Source: a virus | DNA length: 64,000 bases | Virus record (IMG/VR): IMGVR_UViG_3300035698_022014 | Span: 1 to 64,000 of that record | Direction: 5' to 3' (one strand) | Shown here: in pieces, positions 59,180-64,000 of the stretch | Position numbering within the stretch: the first letter of the stretch is position 1 | Layout of the letters: every line of letters starts with the position of its first letter | Position numbers and translations under genes: made by a program | The notes under the pieces: generated by a model | Told to the model about the DNA's origin: nothing | Seen by the model: only the letters and a program-made list of their open reading frames with translations | Databases searched by the model: none

Positions 59180-60409
59180 ATGAAAAAATATCTTGTGGGT
59201 GGTGCAGTTCGTGACATGCAAATGGGCATTGAGCCTAAAGATCTTGATTATGTTGTAGTCGGTGCTACACACGAACAAATGATTGCTGATGGGTTCGAGA
59301 ACGTTGGTGCTGATTTCCCTGTGTACCTCCATCCTGTTACAGGTGATGAGTACGCACTCGCACGACGTGAAAAGAAGACAGGTGTAGGATACATTGGATT
59401 CACATCTGAATTTGATGTGAGTGTGACTCTCGAGGAGGATCTGGGGAGGAGAGACATTACTGCTAACAGCATGGCATATGATATTGATGGTGATGAAGGA
59501 TTAATTGATCCGTTCAATGGCCAAGATGATGTTGCTAACAAAGTTCTTCGTCACACTGGTATTGCCTTTGTTGAAGATCCTGTTCGTGTTCTTCGGATTG
59601 CACGACTTCGCGCAAGGTTTGGCTCAGAGTGGACAGTTGCACCAGAGACAAAGATTTTGATTCATCAGATGGCCAAATCAGGTGTTCTCAATGAGCTGCA
59701 AGCTGAGCGTGTGTGGAAAGAAATGAGTCGTGCACTGATGGAACCAAACCCACAGCTTTTCTTTGATACGTTGCTTGAATGTGATGCGCTCCATGTTATA
59801 TTCCCTGAAATCTACAAACTGCTAACTGCACTAGAAAGCAACCGTTGGCATCCTGAGAAAAACGCCTTTCAACATTCTATGCTTGTACTCGAGCAATCTG
59901 CAAAGTTTGATTTTCCTCTTGATGTGCGCTTTGCATGTCTTGTTCATGATATTGGAAAAGGGCTCACACGTTTCGAGAATCTTCCAAGTCACCTTGGTCA
60001 TGATGTTAATGGGGTAGTTCTTGTAGAATCGTTTGCAAATCGACTTTCTGTTCCTGCAAAGATTCGTGATCACGCGATGAAGGCGACACGCTACCACATG
60101 AGCATGCATAAACTCGACACACTGAACGACAAGACGTTTGTCAAGATGTTTGATGCTATGAATGCTAAGAACGACCCACGCTGCATAGAGGTTTTACTAC
60201 AGGTTGGTATTTGCGATGAGAGAGGGCGTCTTGGTTCCGAAAACAATCCTGTCGACCATCTCAATGTTCTGACTACACTGTTTGAAGCATATCACAGTGT
60301 GAAGTTTGCTGATGTTTTTCCAAACGGTCAAACAAACGTCAACAAGATTAAAGACGGTTTGTACAAGGCAAGAATCCAAGCAATTAAATCAGCTAGAGCC
60401 TCTAGCTGA
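59180..60409 (+). CDS. cca: CCA-adding tRNA nucleotidyltransferase with HD domain
   Basis: KKYLVGGAVRD (GG loop), KDLDYVVVG (catalytic Asp21 and Asp23), the GRRDITANSMAYD block, EDPVRVLRIARLRARF and RVWKEMSRAL are class II CCA-enzyme motifs; the C-terminal half carries an HD phosphohydrolase domain (FACLVHDIGKG). 409 residues matches the bacterial bifunctional enzyme (E. coli 412). It adds or repairs the CCA end of tRNAs. ATG 59180 is preferred to a GTG two codons upstream. Rare in phages and likely taken from a host; it may repair tRNAs damaged by host defence. Confidence 0.93.
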   Translation: MKKYLVGGAVRDMQMGIEPKDLDYVVVGATHEQMIADGFENVGADFPVYLHPVTGDEYALARREKKTGVGYIGFTSEFDVSVTLEEDLGRRDITANSMAYDIDGDEGLIDPFNGQDDVANKVLRHTGIAFVEDPVRVLRIARLRARFGSEWTVAPETKILIHQMAKSGVLNELQAERVWKEMSRALMEPNPQLFFDTLLECDALHVIFPEIYKLLTALESNRWHPEKNAFQHSMLVLEQSAKFDFPLDVRFACLVHDIGKGLTRFENLPSHLGHDVNGVVLVESFANRLSVPAKIRDHAMKATRYHMSMHKLDTLNDKTFVKMFDAMNAKNDPRCIEVLLQVGICDERGRLGSENNPVDHLNVLTTLFEAYHSVKFADVFPNGQTNVNKIKDGLYKARIQAIKSARASS

Positions 60410-60412
60410 TTT
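60386..60412 (+). terminator. Hairpin terminator at the end of cca
   Basis: AAATCAGCTAG / CTAGCTGATTT is a perfect 11-bp stem with a 5-base loop covering the last codons and stop of cca. Only TTT follows, so it may be a moderate terminator that separates cca from the late gene next to it. Confidence 0.6.
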
Positions 60413-60421
60413 GAACTAAAT

Positions 60422-60429
60422 GATAAATA
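60422..60429 (+). promoter_or_regulatory. Late promoter box GATAAATA for the 206-aa gene
   Basis: Plus-strand GATAAATA 31 bases before ATG 60461, just after the cca terminator, giving the downstream gene independent late control. Confidence 0.65.
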
Positions 60430-60460
60430 GGGCATCCACGTCATAAAAAGGCTTGCTTTA

Positions 60461-61081
60461 ATGATATCATTTAAACAGCACATGAACGAGAACTATAAGA
60501 ACTTCATAGGTCCCGCTGAAACAAGAGTTCAACGTGAGAAATGGATTGATCAAGTGTGGGACATCGTACAGAAGTCTTATGCACCGATTGGTGGGATTCA
60601 AGGAAGTGGTTTTGGCTCCAAAAAAGACATGATTGAAAAGATCCCCTTCTGGAAATTGTACACCAAGGGGGATAAACTTCTAGCTGCAGCCTTCTATAAA
60701 GATAAGGGTGGGCGAAAGTCAGTTGCAATTGCAACTGACGGGTCTGATGCTGGCAAGAAAGTTGTCGTGGATATATTCAAAGCGTCTCTTGGCGTTTCAT
60801 ATGGTGAAAAGTCAGGGCCTGCTCTTGCAATGATGGTAAAAACAGTCCCGTGGGACGTGTTGCAGAACTTCATGCTCACACCAAAGCAAATAGCAAGAAT
60901 TAGTGGCGTGGATGTAATGACAGTGGCGGAGTTTGGTGTAGAACAGTTGAATCCAAAAGATAAATTTACATACGATAAATTTCCTCAATTACGTCCTTTC
61001 TTCTATGTGAGATCACTTGGTGGAGAGATGCATCTGAAAGCTGCGATGGGAACTCCTAATCTTGATATAATTTCAAAATAG
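60461..61081 (+). CDS. Late protein, candidate internal head protein (206 aa)
   Basis: It begins MISFKQHMNE-NYKNF, resembling the T4 internal-protein leader MKTYQEFIAE with an M-x-E cleavage-like site. A GATAAATA late box is just upstream. The body is mixed alpha/beta (WIDQVWDIVQKSYAPIGGIQGSGF, FWKLYTKGDKLLAAAFYKDKGGRKSVAIATDGS), with some resemblance to acetyltransferase-like folds (strand with K.VAIATDG.). Whether it is an injected effector or a scaffold component is unknown. No named family is certain. Confidence 0.6.
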   Translation: MISFKQHMNENYKNFIGPAETRVQREKWIDQVWDIVQKSYAPIGGIQGSGFGSKKDMIEKIPFWKLYTKGDKLLAAAFYKDKGGRKSVAIATDGSDAGKKVVVDIFKASLGVSYGEKSGPALAMMVKTVPWDVLQNFMLTPKQIARISGVDVMTVAEFGVEQLNPKDKFTYDKFPQLRPFFYVRSLGGEMHLKAAMGTPNLDIISK

Positions 61082-61132
61082 CGTTGACGTCCGTCTGTAT
61101 TCAGCTTATAGATATACATAAGGAGACATACA

Positions 61133-61711
61133 GTGCATTACATTTACTTACACGGCTTCAATTCAGCGTATAGACAAGACTCACAGAAGGTTGTTGATCT
61201 TTCCACAATCGGAGAAGTTTCAGGTATTACGTACGATACCTTTGACACGTTCTCGAACATATTAAATCACATCGTCAGCCAAGTTCCTGATTCCTCAGAT
61301 GTTGTGTTTGTTGGAACATCGCTTGGTGGCTTCTGGGCTGCGCATATGGGGAGATACTTTGGTGTCCCCTCTGTCATAATTAACCCATGTACTGATCCGT
61401 TTACAATGCTTCGTAAGTATGTAGGGTTGCCACAAGTCAACTATCAGACAGGCGAAGAACGTACCTTAACACAACGTAACGTGGATACCTATCGCACAGC
61501 TCTGGTGAACGACGAACAGTTTGATCTACTTCCTCTCGTACTTCTCGATATGGGCGATAAAACCATTGATTCACAAGAAACGTTAACCAGACTTCAAGGA
61601 TTCCCTACTAATACGTGGGAAGGTGGAAGTCACCAGTTTGAACACATGAAAGAAGCACTCGAACACGTCGCTGTGTATATCAATCACACCTCATACGTAT
61701 GTAACACGTAA
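61133..61711 (+). CDS. YqiA-like alpha/beta-hydrolase esterase (192 aa), GTG start
   Basis: YIYLHGFNSAYRQDSQKV at the N-terminus, the nucleophile elbow FVGTSLGGFWA (Ser in GTSLGG) and a late GGSHQFEH (catalytic His) are typical of the YqiA/UPF0227 esterases; VIINPCTDPFTML is also conserved. E. coli YqiA has 193 residues. GTG 61133 has AAGGAG 7 bases upstream. Substrate in the phage is unknown; ester hydrolysis of host metabolites or envelope components is possible. Confidence 0.8.
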   Translation: MHYIYLHGFNSAYRQDSQKVVDLSTIGEVSGITYDTFDTFSNILNHIVSQVPDSSDVVFVGTSLGGFWAAHMGRYFGVPSVIINPCTDPFTMLRKYVGLPQVNYQTGEERTLTQRNVDTYRTALVNDEQFDLLPLVLLDMGDKTIDSQETLTRLQGFPTNTWEGGSHQFEHMKEALEHVAVYINHTSYVCNT

Positions 61712-61745
61712 CACACACATATACAGTACTGATAAGGTGAGAAAA

Positions 61746-61907
61746 ATGTTTGAGGCTGCTTGCGAGATGTATGGTACTTGTATCGGCGAGATGTACTGTA
61801 AAGAAAAGACTGTCGATCGAATGATGAGCGTCTATAACATCAATGAAGAAGAAGCAGTTGCTCTTGTTGAAGCCGCGTTTGAAGAATGGGTTGAAGCATA
61901 CGAGTAA
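61746..61907 (+). CDS. Small acidic protein (53 aa)
   Basis: ATG 61746 follows AAGGTGAG at normal spacing and the frame ends at TAA 61905-61907. The protein is acidic with several Met and three Cys (EMYGTCIGEMYCKEKTVDRMM) and a helical acidic tail (EEEAVALVEAAFEEWVEAYE). No family recognised. It lies in a run of small plus-strand genes. Confidence 0.55.
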   Translation: MFEAACEMYGTCIGEMYCKEKTVDRMMSVYNINEEEAVALVEAAFEEWVEAYE

Positions 61908-61944
61908 CACCAACTTATGTCCCACACAATGAAAGTGAATAATA

Positions 61945-62130
61945 ATGTATAATGTCTTTTTTACTCGACCGTACTCCAACAAACCGCAAATTGCCGAGTG
62001 TAGCACGTATACGCGTGCTCTGGAACGTCTCGACGAGGAACTGTCGAACGGCTCTGTCAAATGTCAAATGGTTTCTCAAGGCACATACGAAACTCTTGAG
62101 CGTGAAGAACAATTCCTTTATGAGGACTAA
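61945..62130 (+). CDS. Small protein of unknown function (61 aa)
   Basis: It starts MYNVFFTRPYSNKPQIAEC and continues STYTRALERLDEELSNGSVKCQMVSQGTYETLERE in outline. A competing frame at 61952-62155 gives a basic, Asn/Ser-rich product of non-coding look, so the acidic frame is chosen to match neighbouring genes. No clear ribosome site. Confidence 0.45.
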   Translation: MYNVFFTRPYSNKPQIAECSTYTRALERLDEELSNGSVKCQMVSQGTYETLEREEQFLYED

Positions 62131-62192
62131 AAAGCTGTTGGCCTCAATGAGCTAAACAGGTATCTTTACATTAAGCAATGAAAGGCTTCAAA

Positions 62193-62465
62193 ATGCAAAA
62201 AGAAATAGAAACTCTGATTCAGACAGTCGCCAATAACTACTTCACGTACACGGATCTGTATCCCAAAATCACACGCACAGAAGGCAAAAAGTACATCCGT
62301 ATTTCTGTAAACAATTCTGCGTGGGGCTTTGTTGTGAAAGAAGATGGTGGGAAGTTTCGTAAGGGGGACATCTTGAAAGCTGCTGGATACTCCACTCCAG
62401 CTAAAAACTTCTCACGTGGCAACATCTTAGATGGTGGATATGCAGCTTCGTGGACAGGAGCTTGA
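62193..62465 (+). CDS. Conserved phage protein of unknown function (90 aa)
   Basis: ATG 62193 (MQKEIETLIQTV) has AAAGG 8 bases upstream; ATG 62178 is an alternative. The C-terminal part KYIRISVNNSAWGFVVKEDGGKFRKGDILKAAGYSTPAKNFSRGNILDGGY (outline) is a pattern I have seen in marine T4-like phages without known function; it has a strong alternation of Gly, Lys and aromatics. The end overlaps the start of the PP-loop gene. Confidence 0.65.
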   Translation: MQKEIETLIQTVANNYFTYTDLYPKITRTEGKKYIRISVNNSAWGFVVKEDGGKFRKGDILKAAGYSTPAKNFSRGNILDGGYAASWTGA

Positions 62466-63070
62466 TTAAAATTCAAGGTAAAATCGACCGTGAAGTAAAC
62501 GTTGCTTGTTCAGGTGGAGTCGACTCCATGGCTGTTGTCGACTTCCTGATGCAAAACCACAAAGTGAATTTGTTGTTTTTTGATCATGGTACAGAGACAT
62601 CAACTGATGCAAGAAACTTCATCACAGAGAAATTCACACAAAGAGAATTTTCTGATGGAACACGTGTTGAATTTGGCAACGTCCAAAACAGGAAAACAAA
62701 ATCTGAATCGTGGGAAGAATATTGGAGGAATGAACGATATGCGTGGTTCCACTCATTTGACAGTCCTGTTATTACCTGTCACCATCTTGACGACTGTGTT
62801 GAAACGTGGCTATGGTCATCCATTCATGGGAACGGTAAGATTATCCCATATGCAAACCTAAACGTCATCCGTCCGTTCCGCCAGAACAGAAAAACAGAAT
62901 TTACCAACTGGGCAAGACGAAAGGACATCTCTTGGATCGAGGATGCATCTAATCAAGATGTGAAACACATGAGAAACTTCATTCGTCGTGATCTCATGCC
63001 TAAAGCATTGGTTGTCAACCCTGGACTGCACAAAGTTGTGGAAAAGAAGGTTGTGGCAGATGCACCCTAA
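62450..63070 (+). CDS. TilS-like PP-loop ATPase (206 aa)
   Basis: VACSGGVDSMAVV is the PP-loop, CHHLDDCVETWLW the TilS/MesJ-type HHxDD motif, and IRPFRQNRKTEF...WIEDASNQD....RNFIRRDLMP the family's typical end of the catalytic domain. TilS turns C34 of tRNA-Ile into lysidine; only the N-terminal catalytic domain is present. The start is uncertain: GTG 62450 lacks a ribosome site, while AGGAG sits next to TTG 62462. With cca it forms a possible tRNA-maintenance pair. QueC, also a PP-loop enzyme, fits less well. Confidence 0.75.
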   Translation: MDRSLIKIQGKIDREVNVACSGGVDSMAVVDFLMQNHKVNLLFFDHGTETSTDARNFITEKFTQREFSDGTRVEFGNVQNRKTKSESWEEYWRNERYAWFHSFDSPVITCHHLDDCVETWLWSSIHGNGKIIPYANLNVIRPFRQNRKTEFTNWARRKDISWIEDASNQDVKHMRNFIRRDLMPKALVVNPGLHKVVEKKVVADAP

Positions 63071-63230
63071 CGATGACGAATATAAGCAGTTCAAACAATC
63101 TTTTTGGTTGTGGTTTGACGAACTCTCGATTAAAGACAAAGATAAGTTCTGGAGTTATAAAGATGACATATCTGAAACAAACTACTATTTCTCTATGTGG
63201 TCAAAAATTAACAAGGACAACTACAAATGA
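63060..63230 (+). CDS. Small acidic/aromatic protein (56 aa)
   Basis: ATG 63060 overlaps the end of the TilS-like gene by 11 bases. The sequence MHPNDDEYKQFKQSFWLWFDELSIKDKDKFWSYKDD is rich in Phe, Trp and Asp (outline). AAGG is 9 bases upstream. The stop overlaps the next start (ATGA). No family recognised. Confidence 0.5.
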   Translation: MHPNDDEYKQFKQSFWLWFDELSIKDKDKFWSYKDDISETNYYFSMWSKINKDNYK

Positions 63231-63565
63231 AGCCTCCAATTCACGCGCGGAACTGAGTTCCGCGATATGGTGGAACAGTTGAAAACTATATCGAAATTCA
63301 CAACTGGTTTGACAGTACAAAAGCGTCCACAGCAAATTTTTACCATCGAGCAATCCTCCACAACACGTTTGGGATCTTCCTCTGTGAGCAGTTGTTTGGT
63401 GTTTACATCACCAATACAGATGGCAAGCAAATATCTGTTCGGGACATTGCTGAGGATCATGTTAAAGAAGATTGTCAAGGTAAGATCCCTACCATCGACC
63501 ATCCAATCTTGGGGATTTGCCTCCACAAGATTGGATGGTCGGCAAAGGTTTGCGAAAGCACATAA
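63227..63565 (+). pseudogene. DUF6915-like phage protein interrupted by an in-frame TGA
   Basis: ATG 63227 overlaps the stop upstream (ATGA). It reads MKPPIHARN, then TGA (63254-63256), then VPRYGGTVENYIEIHNWFDSTKASTANFYHRAILHNTFGIFLCEQLFG...ITNTDGKQISVRDIAEDHVKEDCQGKIPTI (outline). This is the pattern of a small DUF6915-type phage family (HA..S...+GG....Y..IHnWFD.sKa...d.RHRa..H...Gif..E..FG..I.NsDG+.v.VR.I.E.Hv.eD.g.IPt). The gene is whole except for the stop at codon 10, probably a changed Ser codon. No alternative start lies in frame nearby. Confidence 0.65.
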
Positions 63566-63590
63566 TTAATATGGGAATGGAGGCTGATTA

Positions 63591-63878
63591 ATGGAAAGAC
63601 AAGAGTTTAACGAGATTGTAGATGGTGATAGTGAAGATTATTTGCACGTCAATGAGGTAACGATCAAAGATCAGAGTCGGTGGTCAATCTACAAGAGTAT
63701 TGTAGTGCAACAGTTTTCGACAGCGAAATTCTTCGAGTGTTATTGGGGCGAAGGCGCCACAGAGATACAAGATGGCCAAGACGAGATGTGGACTTTTCAT
63801 GAGGTCGAATCATACACTGTTTCAGAAACAAAATGGAGGCCCGTCAAAGATGGGATTTTAATTGAAGGGAGTCGTTAA
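63591..63878 (+). CDS. Protein of unknown function (95 aa)
   Basis: ATG 63591 has GGAG 9 bases upstream. The product MERQEFNEIVDGDSEDYLHVNEVTIKDQSRWSIYKSIVVQQFSTAKFFECYWGEGATE (outline) is acidic and aromatic, probably a small alpha/beta fold binding another protein. Neighbours are similar small genes. No family recognised. Confidence 0.6.
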   Translation: MERQEFNEIVDGDSEDYLHVNEVTIKDQSRWSIYKSIVVQQFSTAKFFECYWGEGATEIQDGQDEMWTFHEVESYTVSETKWRPVKDGILIEGSR

Positions 63879-63880
63879 AA

Positions 63881-64000
63881 ATGGACACGAAAGTACTCAA
63901 ACTGCTGAAATTTGAATGTGATGATCTTAACAACCAGACAAAAGCGTTAAAGACGAAGATGCAAGCGAAGTCGCGTGACCTGATGGTAGAAGGGTTCAAA
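63881..64000 (+). CDS. N-terminal part of an unknown protein (continues beyond window)
   Basis: ATG 63881 lies 2 bases after the previous stop and the frame is open to the right edge (40 codons). It starts MDTKVLKLLKFECDDLNNQ and becomes Lys-rich (TKALKTKMQAKSRD), suggesting a coiled coil. Too little is present for identification. Confidence 0.5.
   Translation, partial: MDTKVLKLLKFECDDLNNQTKALKTKMQAKSRDLMVEGFK

Noticed and set aside
62450-63070. PP-loop ATPase as QueC, which would complete preQ0 synthesis
   Set aside because: The HHLDD motif, IRPFR segment and EDASN...RNFIRR end fit TilS; QueC zinc cysteines near the C-terminus are missing.
63267-63569. Plus-strand ORF of 100 residues in another frame over the DUF6915-like gene
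   Set aside because: Its Ser/Thr/Arg-rich product looks non-coding, and the overlapping interrupted frame carries recognisable family sequence.
1-64000. tRNA genes
   Set aside because: No convincing cloverleaf or TTCGA/TTCAA T-loop with matching acceptor stem was found outside coding regions by eye; a tRNA scan would be decisive.

Overview
The window is a 64 kb piece of a lytic, tailed phage of the T4 superfamily (a contractile-tail myovirus). The evidence is a nearly complete T4-type baseplate set (gp4, gp5, gp6, gp8, gp25, gp26, gp27, gp29, gp48, gp53), the T4 replication and recombination core (gp43, gp44, gp45, gp62, gp46, gp47, UvsW, UvsY), the late sigma factor gp55, the translational repressor RegA, and repeated late-promoter boxes of the form (T/G/C)ATAAATA. 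The structural genes look like the broad-host T4-like group of cyanobacterial, marine and rhizobial phages (a DUF4815-type giant baseplate protein, a hub with a transglycosylase-like domain, a very short gp51-position protein) rather than coliphage T4. No photosynthesis genes and no tRNA genes were seen, and the host cannot be named from this sequence.

Layout. 1-26.8 kb, minus strand: tail fibres (a collagen-like fibre, a beta-helix-type fibre, a glycine-rich fibre ending in a Hint/intein-like domain, a fibre ending in an S74 self-cleaving chaperone), then the baseplate wedge and hub genes. A divergent late-promoter region at 26.9-27.0 kb separates these from a plus-strand block (gp4, two structural proteins, gp26, a gp51-like small protein, gp29 tape measure), which ends at a bidirectional terminator near 31.44 kb. 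31.5-36.5 kb, minus: dut, regA, 62, a zinc-finger ORF, 44, 45, a DexA-like protein and a second dUTPase/dCTP-deaminase-fold protein. 36.5-43.8 kb, minus: a 7-deazaguanine cluster (DpdA-like transglycosylase, T-fold protein, FolE, phosphoribosyltransferase, QueE, QueD) invaded by a broken Hef-type homing endonuclease. 43.9-50.8 kb, minus: DenV, DNA polymerase in two frames, gp46/gp47, gp55. 50.9-58.5 kb, minus: a 1237-residue PARP-like ADP-ribosyltransferase, small genes, UvsW, UvsY and a tail-tube-like protein. 58.6-64 kb, plus: small accessory genes, a lipoprotein, a CCA-adding enzyme, a putative internal head protein, an esterase and a TilS-like PP-loop ATPase.

How it fits together: gp45, loaded by gp44/62, serves both gp43 and (by T4 analogy) gp55-dependent late transcription from the ATAAATA boxes. 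Those boxes lie upstream of tail genes, uvsW, the PARP-like gene and two short-leader proteins whose N-termini resemble T4 capsid-targeting sequences. The FolE-QueD-QueE-DpdA set predicts modification of guanine in phage DNA, presumably against host restriction. The most striking candidate is the late-expressed PARP-like protein, which may be packaged in the head and injected as T4 Alt is.

Five genes are interrupted: the Hint fibre, hef and gene 43 by frameshifts, queE by an in-frame TAG, and a DUF6915-like gene by an in-frame TGA. Whether these are sequencing errors, real mutations or recoding events cannot be decided from this sequence alone.
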